A DNA stretch of 64,000 bases, taken from contig JBCBQC010000010.1 in assembly GCA_039820405.1 (NCBI GenBank), positions 35,697 to 99,696 of the forward strand, written 5' to 3'. This stretch comes from CALLVY01 sp937899855. GTDB lineage: Bacteria > Bacteroidota > Bacteroidia > Chitinophagales > Saprospiraceae. The position numbers and the translations under genes were made by a program. The notes under the pieces were generated by a model. That model did not search any database, was not told where the DNA came from, and was given only the letters and a program-made list of their open reading frames with translations. Positions 49,833 through 57,418 of the stretch are shown in pieces. Position 1 is the first letter of the stretch; each line of letters opens with the position of its first letter.

Positions 49833-50952
49833 GCGGATCCAGGCTGTAGGGCGCCAATTGGGTCGGAGCGTCTTGACGCAGCAGTAGAAAATCCCGCTCC
49901 AGCAACCAGGAGCGCAGCGTATTCACCAGGTCCTCTTCCCCCCGGTACGACCTCACTAGCGGACGGACGGCATCGGGGACGGGATAATGCGCGGGCAACA
50001 ATAGGGGCAGGCCAAAGCGCAGGGCATCGTTGAGACCGCCGGAGATATTGCTGTAGCCATAGCGCTCGCGGATCAAGCCGAGGGGGTAGTGACTCCGGAG
50101 GGGCAGGAGTAAAAAATCAGCGGAGCGGAGGTGGCGATCAAAATCGACTTGTGCCAGAACATCGGGAAAATAGTGGCAGGTCAGTAGAGGCGAGGAAAGG
50201 GACTCAAAGCTCTGGACTACCCGACGGGCGGCAGTGCTACGGGCGCTCCCCAGCAGGAATAGGTCCAGGGGCTGTTGTAAGTCCGGGAGTATCCGTTGTA
50301 GGGCCCGGTACAGCAGTTGATAATCCCGGCCCGCCGGATTGACCGTCCCGGGAATCACTACCCGTAGCCTCGAATCAGTTCTTTCCACTCCCGGGCCCTC
50401 ATAAAAAGCAAAGGGCAAGGGGCTGACCCACTGGTAACGCTCCAGGAGCTGGGGCCAACGCCGACACCAATCCGCCTGGATGTGGGGGCTGGGCCCACTG
50501 AGAAAATCGACCGAAGCCAGCAGGCGCTGCCGCCGTCGGGGCTCCCCCCTAAGGAGCATGCGCAACAAACGGAGCCAGTCACGCCCGCGACGGGGGAAGC
50601 GCAAGTGCTGCCAGGGCGCAAAAAAGGTATGGCCATTGTGGAGAATCAGGATGCTCGGGGCGGGCCAATCGATGCGACTCAAGCGATTGAAATCCGTTAC
50701 CAAGGTCACAAAAAGCAGGAGGTCCTGCTCGGCCAGTTGGGGCAGGTGCCCTTGGAGAAAAACGGCCGGAGCCTGGGTGTCCCCCACCCACCACCGCAGC
50801 CGTGGATGATCGTGGACCTCGTAAAGATCGGCCCTCACTGTGGGATTGGTAAAGATACTGACCCTCCAGCCCCGGTGATCCAGCAGGTGGATGAGGCTAC
50901 GCAGCACTTCGCTGTGGCGGTAGGGTTCGATCAGGGCTATTTTTTTTTGCAT
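49786..50952 (-). CDS. Glycosyltransferase-like protein (probable GT-B fold), family not recognised
   Basis: 388 residues from the ATG at 50952 (MQKKIALIEPYRHSEVLRSLIHLLDHRGWRVSIFT). The N-terminal Rossmann-like start, the middle strand LRVVIPGTVNPAGRDYQLLYRAL and the C-terminal SADFLLLPLRSHYPLGLIRERYGYSNISGGLNDALRFGLPLLLPAHYPVP, which resembles the donor-binding end of GT-B enzymes, support a glycosyltransferase. No CAZy family signature is clear. It is divergent from the GT2 gene (42 bp between starts) and lies in the second glycan region. Confidence 0.6.
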   Translation of the reverse strand: MQKKIALIEPYRHSEVLRSLIHLLDHRGWRVSIFTNPTVRADLYEVHDHPRLRWWVGDTQAPAVFLQGHLPQLAEQDLLLFVTLVTDFNRLSRIDWPAPSILILHNGHTFFAPWQHLRFPRRGRDWLRLLRMLLRGEPRRRQRLLASVDFLSGPSPHIQADWCRRWPQLLERYQWVSPLPFAFYEGPGVERTDSRLRVVIPGTVNPAGRDYQLLYRALQRILPDLQQPLDLFLLGSARSTAARRVVQSFESLSSPLLTCHYFPDVLAQVDFDRHLRSADFLLLPLRSHYPLGLIRERYGYSNISGGLNDALRFGLPLLLPAHYPVPDAVRPLVRSYRGEEDLVNTLRSWLLERDFLLLRQDAPTQLAPYSLDPLSAQLDRELRAILSR

Positions 50953-50994
50953 ATCTTTATCGCGATCTCCCAAATGTAAGAAGTTCTCCAGAGT

Positions 50995-51930
50995 ATGTCC
51001 GCCCAGCCCCTATTTTCCATCATCATGCCGACGCACAACCGTGCCTCCCTGATCGGCAAGGGCATCGGGAGCATCATCGACCAAAGCTGGACAGACTGGG
51101 AGCTGCTACTCATCGACGATGGCTCGACCGATCACACCCGGACCGTCGTGGAGGCCTTCCAGGATCCGCGCATCCGCTACGTCCACCAGCCGCACGGAGA
51201 ACGCAGCCGGGCCCGCAATCGCGGAATCGAGCTCGCCCGGGGGACCCACCTCTGCTTCATCGACGACGATGACTACTGGCTCCCCGAGCACCTCGCCCAT
51301 TTTCAAAGCGCCCTGGCCCGTACGAGCTCCCCTCCCCCCATCCTGCGCGTTCATTACTGGCAGGAACGGGCCGGAAAACGCCGCCTCACCGTCCGCTATG
51401 ATCCCGAAATCTCGCCCATCCGCTTTTTTGCCCACCACTTTTGTGGCGTTTGGAGCCTCTGCATTCCGCGGGACTACCTGCAAGACAACCGTTTTCCCCC
51501 CAACTTCCGTCACTGGCAGGATACCCACCTCATCCTACGCCTACTCGCTCAGTACCCTTTCCAGCAATTGGACGCCACCAGCTACGTCTACCAAATCCAC
51601 GATGCGATGGGCTCCCTGAGTGTTTACCAGCAAGCCGACGCCCGAGCCCGCATCGAAAGTAACGTGGCAGCCATCCGCGATCTGTTCGAACGATACGGAG
51701 ACCTCTTGGCTCCTCACTTGCCCGAACACACAAAAGACTTTTTGATCTGCGAAAAATATTTGGGCCACGCCAATGGAGCACTGCGCAGCGGACGGTACCG
51801 CCTAGCTTGGGAACTGTTCCAACAATCGCGACGCCACCACCGCAAGGGCTGGTTTTACCGGGGCTACCGCAATTTTGTCCTCAAATTTCCCCTAAAGTGG
51901 CTGACGGGTTATCCCCGCGAGTTGGCCTGA
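50995..51930 (+). CDS. Glycosyltransferase family 2
   Basis: 311 residues. The GT-A fold start FSIIMPTHNRASLIGKGIGSIIDQSWTDWELLLIDDGSTDHT is unmistakable. GERSRARNRGIELARGTHLCFIDDDDYWLPEHL holds the metal-binding DDD motif (about residue 95). HWQDTHLILRLLAQYPF matches the catalytic-base region. It is an inverting transferase acting on lipid-linked intermediates in the cytosol; the sugar is unknown. It ends 1 bp from the convergent GT4 gene. Confidence 0.92.
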   Translation: MSAQPLFSIIMPTHNRASLIGKGIGSIIDQSWTDWELLLIDDGSTDHTRTVVEAFQDPRIRYVHQPHGERSRARNRGIELARGTHLCFIDDDDYWLPEHLAHFQSALARTSSPPPILRVHYWQERAGKRRLTVRYDPEISPIRFFAHHFCGVWSLCIPRDYLQDNRFPPNFRHWQDTHLILRLLAQYPFQQLDATSYVYQIHDAMGSLSVYQQADARARIESNVAAIRDLFERYGDLLAPHLPEHTKDFLICEKYLGHANGALRSGRYRLAWELFQQSRRHHRKGWFYRGYRNFVLKFPLKWLTGYPRELA

Positions 51931-51931
51931 C

Positions 51932-53143
51932 TCAAAAACGCCCAGTCGAACGACTGAGCCGTTGGTACAGTTGCGCGAGTTGCTGACCCGACTGGTAGAT
52001 ATCGAACTCTCGTTCCATCTTTTGCCGGGCGCGGTGGCTCCACTGATCGTATGCTACCTGGCCCATGGCATAAAACTGACGGATGTGCGCAGCGAGGGCC
52101 TCGACCTCCCCTTCCGGGCTGAGTAGACCGGTCTCTCCGTGAGCAACCTCATTGGGAATATCGCAGTGAGTGGTGGCAATGATGGGCAAGCCCGTGGCTT
52201 GGGCATCGAGCAAGATGATGGGGGCCCCACCCTCACAGTCGCGATCGGCTGCGTACTGACTGGGATGGATAAAAACGTGGTGGTGTTGCAATTCCCGATG
52301 GAGTACCCGATAATCGATTTTGGGTCGTACCCTGACCCGTCCTTCCAGACCGAGGTCGCGAATCAGGTCGAGGATGGCTTGGCGGTGGCCGGGTTCGCGT
52401 TCGACCCCGATGATGACGTACTCCATCCCCGGGCAATCCGGCAGGGCCAGGGCGAAGGCTCGGATGGCGGTCAAGAAACCTTTGGTGGAGCTAAACGCCG
52501 CAATTTGCAGTAGGCGCAGGCTGTTTTCCCTTTTCTGACGCTGGAAAAAAGGAATCCCGGCACAGTCGATCCCCAGGTGAACGATGGCGATTTTTTCGGC
52601 GGGGCAGCCCCGATCGATCAAGGTTTGTGCCCCGTGGGGCCCTTCGCAGATGATGGCGGCACACTGGCGAAAAAGCTGCTGAAGATATTGCTGGAAAGCG
52701 GGTTGGACGTAGGGCAGTTTTTCGTAATCCCAACCGTAAAAGGAGAGGACGTAAGGCAGCTGGTGACGCGCCACCACGCGGTGGAAGTCCCAGGCCAGGT
52801 TGGCGAAATGCGCGTGGACCACACCGTAGTTTGCTTGGCGCAAGTGTCGATCCAAGACGTCGGTATACTGAGGGCCCACGCTTTGCAAACCCCGTAGCCC
52901 CAGCTTGAGCAGCCAGTCGTACCAACGGCTCCGGTCCAGTAGTTGGTTGGCCTGCCAGAGGTGCCCCACGGGCTGATCGACGAAGTGGAAATCCGGGTGG
53001 TAGAAATCGTTTTTGAGGTAGCGTTTCGCAAAAACGCTCAAATCCACTCCCGGCGTATGGGCAAGCAGACGGTAGGCCCAATTCTCCGTGATCGGCAGGT
53101 ACTCCTCAAACAGCTGTAGGACGCGTAGCTTAGGCTTTGTCAT
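51932..53143 (-). CDS. Glycosyltransferase family 4 (last gene of the overlapping operon)
   Basis: 403 residues from the ATG at 53143 (MTKPKLRVLQLFEEYLPITENWAYRLL); the longer frame runs into the flippase gene. GT4 motifs: VHAHFANLAWDF, LSFYGWDYEKLP, LLQIAAFSSTKGFLTAIRAF, VIIGVEREPGHRQAILDLI, and HPSQYAADRDCEGGAPIILLDAQATGLPIIATTHCDIPN with the E-x7-E-like donor site. It probably adds one sugar of the amino-sugar glycan. It overlaps the flippase gene by 14 bp, so translation is coupled. Confidence 0.88.
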   Translation of the reverse strand: MTKPKLRVLQLFEEYLPITENWAYRLLAHTPGVDLSVFAKRYLKNDFYHPDFHFVDQPVGHLWQANQLLDRSRWYDWLLKLGLRGLQSVGPQYTDVLDRHLRQANYGVVHAHFANLAWDFHRVVARHQLPYVLSFYGWDYEKLPYVQPAFQQYLQQLFRQCAAIICEGPHGAQTLIDRGCPAEKIAIVHLGIDCAGIPFFQRQKRENSLRLLQIAAFSSTKGFLTAIRAFALALPDCPGMEYVIIGVEREPGHRQAILDLIRDLGLEGRVRVRPKIDYRVLHRELQHHHVFIHPSQYAADRDCEGGAPIILLDAQATGLPIIATTHCDIPNEVAHGETGLLSPEGEVEALAAHIRQFYAMGQVAYDQWSHRARQKMEREFDIYQSGQQLAQLYQRLSRSTGRF

Positions 53144-54575
53144 GGAAAAGTAGGGCTTTAAAATCGTGAATAAGCTGACGGTGAAAGTACCAGCTGGCCC
53201 CAAGGTACAAGCCACCACTGATGATTCCGATGGCGAGCAGTTGGGGCAGAGCGGTGGTAAAAAGCCACTTGCCCAATAGGGTTCCAAAGCCGACAGCGGC
53301 TAGGGAGAGTAGTAGGGGCTGGAGCATTTGCCAGAAGTAGGGCCCGCTGCCGGAGGCGGTAAGCGGACGCACCAGAAAGTAAAAATTGGGAAAAATCAGC
53401 AGGGCCTGACTCAGCAAAAGGGCCATTACCACTCCTTCCAATTGCCAATGCAGTCCACCGTAGACCACCATTGGAATGAGGAAAAACAAAACCAGATTCC
53501 AGTAGAACCCCCACTCCGCCCGTCCCTTGGCCAACAGCAGGGTACCCACCGGATTGCCCGTGCTGTAGCTCATGGCGACCAAAACATAGCCTCTAAATAC
53601 CCAGACGTAGGCCAACCACGCCTCCCCAAACATCAGTACAATCACCGGCTCGGCTGCCAAAAAGAGCAGCAGGTAGATGGGAAAATTGAGGGCGCACAAG
53701 TAATTGATTTGGCGCAGGTAAATGGCCCGTAGGCGTTCGGTTTGAAATTGCAATTTGGCCATCAGTGGAAAGGTGACCCCAGTCAACACGGGATGAATCA
53801 TTTCCATGGGGCGCAGCAAGAACCGCTTGATCACGTCGTAAACTCCCAATAAATCGGGACCCAAAAATTTACCCACCAAAATGAGGTCCGCCTGTTTGTT
53901 GAAAAAATTGAGCAAACGTTCCCCCATCTGGTACAGTCCAAACTGAATAAAAAAACGCGCCTCCCCCAAACGAAAATGCCAACTGGGTCGGTAGCGGTCG
54001 CCCCCCAGCCCAACGGAAGCCAGGGCTTCTACGACGGTGCGGGCCAGGGTGCCGTACACCAGGGCGTACACTCCCCTACCCCGCAAGGCCAGACCAACCG
54101 TCACCACAAAACCCACCGCAAAACCCAACAGATCGATCAGTGCCACCCGATTGAAACGGAGCTCCTTGATCAAGAGCACCTTAAACTGGTTGCCAAAGGC
54201 ATTGATTACAAAGACTAAGGACAGTACGCGCAGCAAGTCGGTCAGTGGGGGGGTTTCGTAAAAACGAGCTACGAGTGGCGCCAGAACGTAGAATATTCCA
54301 CCCAAAACGAGGCCCAGTAAAATCGTAAACCAGTATAGGGACGACAATTGCCGAGGGCTCACGTCCGTCTTGTGGACGATGGCATTATTGACCCCAAAGT
54401 CGAGAAAATTGTACGTAAAAGCCAGTGAAACATTGACCATCGCCATTAGTCCAAAATCTGCCGGATCGAGGTAGCGAATCAGCAGGTAAAGCTGAATCAG
54501 GCCACCCAGCGCCACCAATCCCTTGCTCAGTCCGTTCCAACGCAGACCCGTATATGCCCGTTGCCGAATCGTCAT
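53130..54575 (-). CDS. Polysaccharide flippase, MOP superfamily (operon 2)
   Basis: 481 residues with 12-14 transmembrane helices, starting GLRWNGLSKGLVALGGLIQLYLLIRYLDPADFGLMAMVNVSLAFTYNFLDFGVNNAIVHK, typical of the TuaB/WzxC-like (PF13440) branch. FNKQADLILVGKFLGPDLLGVYDVIKRFLLRPMEMI is the mid-protein hallmark. It exports a lipid-linked glycan. It is clearly different from the flippase at 1240-2760, so the two operons feed separate export routes. The start overlaps the formyltransferase gene by 4 bp. Confidence 0.9.
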   Translation of the reverse strand: MTIRQRAYTGLRWNGLSKGLVALGGLIQLYLLIRYLDPADFGLMAMVNVSLAFTYNFLDFGVNNAIVHKTDVSPRQLSSLYWFTILLGLVLGGIFYVLAPLVARFYETPPLTDLLRVLSLVFVINAFGNQFKVLLIKELRFNRVALIDLLGFAVGFVVTVGLALRGRGVYALVYGTLARTVVEALASVGLGGDRYRPSWHFRLGEARFFIQFGLYQMGERLLNFFNKQADLILVGKFLGPDLLGVYDVIKRFLLRPMEMIHPVLTGVTFPLMAKLQFQTERLRAIYLRQINYLCALNFPIYLLLFLAAEPVIVLMFGEAWLAYVWVFRGYVLVAMSYSTGNPVGTLLLAKGRAEWGFYWNLVLFFLIPMVVYGGLHWQLEGVVMALLLSQALLIFPNFYFLVRPLTASGSGPYFWQMLQPLLLSLAAVGFGTLLGKWLFTTALPQLLAIGIISGGLYLGASWYFHRQLIHDFKALLFHDKA

Positions 54576-55261
54576 TGGGGCGAAGATGGGGCAAATGAAC
54601 GATAATCTACCAGCTGACGATAGACTTTATGGGCTTCGACCTCCACGACGGGCCAGGATCGGTCCTCGACGAGGTGGTGTAGCCAGGGACCCAGTAAGCG
54701 ACTGGCCCGCTGAGCGAGCTTTTCGTCCAGCGACCGCTCGGTATCTCCCGCTCCGATGGGAAGACATTCCTGGTGGAGGATGGCTCCGGCGTCAATACGG
54801 GCGCTCATGCGGTGGAGGGTGTAGCCCGTTTGAGTCTCTCCATTTTGCAGACACCAATAATTGGGTACGGGGCCTCGGTAATAGGGCAACAAGGAGGGAT
54901 GGAAATTGACCACTCCCCGGAAGCATTCGAGGGTGGCGGCGGAAAAAATCTGGTTAAAACCACTGCAAATGCCAAAACTCCCCGGCGCAATCCCTCGGCG
55001 AAAGGCCTCGGCATTGACGTCCGGTACCAGCTGAACCCCAAAGGGCATTTCCCGAAACTGCCAACGGTAGTCCATCCACTGGCGCCAACGATGGAGGCGG
55101 ACTCGCAACCGGCGCCTCCCCGATGCGGAGACGGGCGGAGACCAAGCCGAAAAAATCACCTCCACCCGCACCTGACGCAGTAGGGCCTCCGGCAGCTGGG
55201 CGTAGCGCTCCAGGAAGGGCCGACCGTAGCCCAGATTGGCGAAGTGATAGATGCGAATCAT
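54572..55261 (-). CDS. Formyltransferase family protein, probable sugar N-formyltransferase
   Basis: 229 residues. The GART-type formyltransferase core shows the catalytic triad: Asn119 and His121 in VVNFHPSLLPYYRG, and Asp157 in SARIDAGAILHQE. GFNQIFSAATLECF and NYWCLQNGETQTGYTLHRM complete the motif set. The N10-formyl-tetrahydrofolate donor is assumed from the family. It lacks the C-terminal domain of Met-tRNA formyltransferase, and it lies between FemAB-like and flippase genes, two genes after a sugar aminotransferase gene. This favours N-formylation of a 4-amino-4,6-dideoxy sugar. ATGA overlaps join it to both neighbours. Confidence 0.82.
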   Translation of the reverse strand: MIRIYHFANLGYGRPFLERYAQLPEALLRQVRVEVIFSAWSPPVSASGRRRLRVRLHRWRQWMDYRWQFREMPFGVQLVPDVNAEAFRRGIAPGSFGICSGFNQIFSAATLECFRGVVNFHPSLLPYYRGPVPNYWCLQNGETQTGYTLHRMSARIDAGAILHQECLPIGAGDTERSLDEKLAQRASRLLGPWLHHLVEDRSWPVVEVEAHKVYRQLVDYRSFAPSSPQ

Positions 55262-56214
55262 GACGAACGGAAGGTATTGGATATTTGGGAAAGGAACCGG
55301 ATGGTGGGAGATTGTTTTTCCAATCTTCCAAAAGATAAACGGCGGGCTCCAAAACCTTTTTTAAAAGCCTCCACTCCCGGAAGGCCGGCACTGGGACCCA
55401 GATCGTAGCAGCGGTAGCCCGCGGTCCACGCGTGGCGGATGATTTGGTAATGTAACCACTGCCCCGGATTTTTGGGCAGGGCTTCCGCCGCCGTCGCACC
55501 GTGCCAGTAGATGAGCCGATCGTGCAGGTAGAAACACAGGGCACCGGCCCGGATTTGCCCGCCTTCCCCCGCCAGCCAGAGTCGGCAACGCTCCGGTGGC
55601 AAGGCCCGCAGCTCCACAAACAAAGGCCAGCGGTAGCTGTTGCTGGCCCGGGTCCCCCAACGGCGCACTGACTGGCGATAGAGCTCGAAGTAGGCCCGCC
55701 ATTCGGCCTCGGTATGGGCCTGGGAAAGCTCCCAAGCAAAGCCCTGAGCCTTGCGCAAGGCACGACGGTGGTGAGAGGACCAGCGGACGAGCTGCTGCTC
55801 CGGTGGTACGTCCAGATCGATGACCTGGGTGGCGTCCTCCCCCGTCCAGTCGAGGGCACCGGACCAGGAGGAATCGTAAGGATTGTCACACAGACTGAGC
55901 ATCGGAAAACCGGCGAGGTAGCGGGCCACCGCTTCGCCTTGTTGGTCGACCAGAGGCTCGGTACAGAGACAGCCCCCGTAGGTCCCCACCGGAGCGGATA
56001 CGTAGGCCCGGGCGAGCCCCTTGAGGGCCCGCCCCACGAGCAGGGGCAGTAAGACCGGAGGCCGTTCTCGCCACTCCAGCAAACGCAATGCTACCTTTTG
56101 ACGCAGATAAGTCGCCCACAGCTCGTACCATTCGGGGGTATGGAAGAAGGTAGCACCGGGACAATGTTCGACAAAGTGCCGCCAAGTCTTGCGATCAGCG
56201 TTGCGCACCTTCAT
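55258..56214 (-). CDS. GNAT/FemAB-like acyltransferase of the amino-sugar operon
   Basis: 318 residues. FemAB-type features: CPGATFFHTPEWYELWATYL at the N-terminus, WSSHHRRALRKAQGFAWELSQA, YFELYRQSVRRWGT, IRAGALCFYLHDRLIYWHGATAAEALPKNPGQWLHYQIIRHAWTAGYRCYDLGPSAGLPGVEAFKKGFGARR. The last part is the conserved peptidoglycan-bridge/GNAT fold end. It may add an acyl or aminoacyl group to the amino sugar made by the aminotransferase, whose gene it overlaps by 20 bp. It shares its fold with the protein at 46231. Confidence 0.82.
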   Translation of the reverse strand: MKVRNADRKTWRHFVEHCPGATFFHTPEWYELWATYLRQKVALRLLEWRERPPVLLPLLVGRALKGLARAYVSAPVGTYGGCLCTEPLVDQQGEAVARYLAGFPMLSLCDNPYDSSWSGALDWTGEDATQVIDLDVPPEQQLVRWSSHHRRALRKAQGFAWELSQAHTEAEWRAYFELYRQSVRRWGTRASNSYRWPLFVELRALPPERCRLWLAGEGGQIRAGALCFYLHDRLIYWHGATAAEALPKNPGQWLHYQIIRHAWTAGYRCYDLGPSAGLPGVEAFKKGFGARRLSFGRLEKQSPTIRFLSQISNTFRSS

Positions 56215-57331
56215 AATGACGAGTAAACTGTTGAACCTGTTGGATAATCTGGGGGACGGCGGTCAGTTCGGGATAAAGTGGCAAGCGGAGCAAGCGCGCG
56301 CTCTCGTGGGTGGTGTAGCGATCGGGACCCACAAAGCGCCCGTAGCGTTGGCCGGCTGGAGCAGTATGTAGGGGAACGTAGTGAAAAGTCGATTGGATGC
56401 CGGCTCGTTTGAGGTGTTGGATCAGGGCTTGGCGCTCTACCCCATCGCGGCACTTGAGGTAGAAAAGGTGGCCGTTGTGCCGGGCGGTCTCCGGTACGGT
56501 AGGTAGTTCCCATTCCCCTTCCGAGGTTGCAAAGCCCTCGTAATAATCCTGCCACAAGCGCCGCCGCTGGGCCGTTATGGCGTCCAGTTGGGTCAACTGT
56601 GCCCAGAGAAAAGCCGCGTTCAATTCCCCCGGTAAAATACTCGATCCCAAGTGGACCCAGGAATAGCGATCTACCTCTCCCCGCAAAAACTGTTTGCGGT
56701 TGGTGCCCTTTTCGCGGATGATCTCCGCCCGCTTTACAAAATCCGGTTCGTTGATCAGCAGCGCGCCACCTTCTCCACAGTGAATGTTCTTGGTCGAGTG
56801 AAAACTAAAGGTACCAAAGTGACCGATACTCCCCAGATGACGGCCACGGTAGTGGGCGCCGATACACTGGGCGGCATCCTCCACCACGATCAGCTGGTGA
56901 CGCCGAGCCGTAGCCATGATGGCGTCCATTTCGCAGGCTACCCCGGCGTAGTGCATGACCACGATGGCCCGGGTCCGCTTGGTGATGGCGGCCTCGATGA
57001 GTTGTTCGTCGATGTTCATGGTATCGGGGCGAATATCGACAAAGACGGGAACGGCACCCCGGAGGACAAAGGCATTGGCGGTGGAAACGAAGGTAAAGGA
57101 AGGCATGATGATTTCGTCATCCGGTTCGAGGTCCAGAAGCAGGGCGACGAGTTCGAGGGCGTGCGTACAGCTGGGGGTGAGCAACGCGCTGGGACTGTTG
57201 GTCAGTTCGGTAAGCTGCGTCTGACAGCGTTTGGTGTAATGGCCTTCACCGGAAAGGTTTCTGCGCTGGATTGCTTGTTCCATACAGGCTGGTTCGGTTC
57301 CGGTGAGGAAGGGTACGTTAAATGCCACCAT
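56195..57331 (-). CDS. rffA: dTDP-4-amino-4,6-dideoxygalactose transaminase-like (DegT/DnrJ family)
   Basis: 378 residues, PLP-dependent. NLSGEGHYTKRCQTQL and LLTPSCTHALELVALLLDLEPDDEIIMPSFTFVSTANAFVLRGAVPVFVDIRPDTMNID are the signature of the WecE/RffA subgroup. VVEDAAQCIGAHYRGRHLGSIGHFGTFSFHSTKNIHCGEGGAL carries the PLP Lys (about residue 181). The subgroup converts dTDP-4-keto-6-deoxyglucose to dTDP-Fuc4N with glutamate. It is the first gene of a five-gene overlapping operon. No dTDP-glucose synthase/dehydratase genes are in the window. Gene symbol by subgroup resemblance. Confidence 0.88.
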   Translation of the reverse strand: MVAFNVPFLTGTEPACMEQAIQRRNLSGEGHYTKRCQTQLTELTNSPSALLTPSCTHALELVALLLDLEPDDEIIMPSFTFVSTANAFVLRGAVPVFVDIRPDTMNIDEQLIEAAITKRTRAIVVMHYAGVACEMDAIMATARRHQLIVVEDAAQCIGAHYRGRHLGSIGHFGTFSFHSTKNIHCGEGGALLINEPDFVKRAEIIREKGTNRKQFLRGEVDRYSWVHLGSSILPGELNAAFLWAQLTQLDAITAQRRRLWQDYYEGFATSEGEWELPTVPETARHNGHLFYLKCRDGVERQALIQHLKRAGIQSTFHYVPLHTAPAGQRYGRFVGPDRYTTHESARLLRLPLYPELTAVPQIIQQVQQFTRHYEGAQR

Positions 57332-57335
57332 CTTA

Positions 57336-57343
57336 CAAAGCTA
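57336..57343 (-). promoter_or_regulatory. TAnnTTTG -7 element immediately before the aminotransferase start
   Basis: On the minus strand TAGCTTTG is an exact -7 match ending only 4 bases before the ATG at 57331. Transcription would then begin at or next to the start codon, giving a leaderless mRNA, unless the true start is further downstream. Confidence 0.4.
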
Positions 57344-57418
57344 GGGCATCATCCGCGATAAACAAAATGGCCCGGGCGAAATCTAAACGGCCCCGCGACG
57401 AGCGACTCCGGAGCTTCG

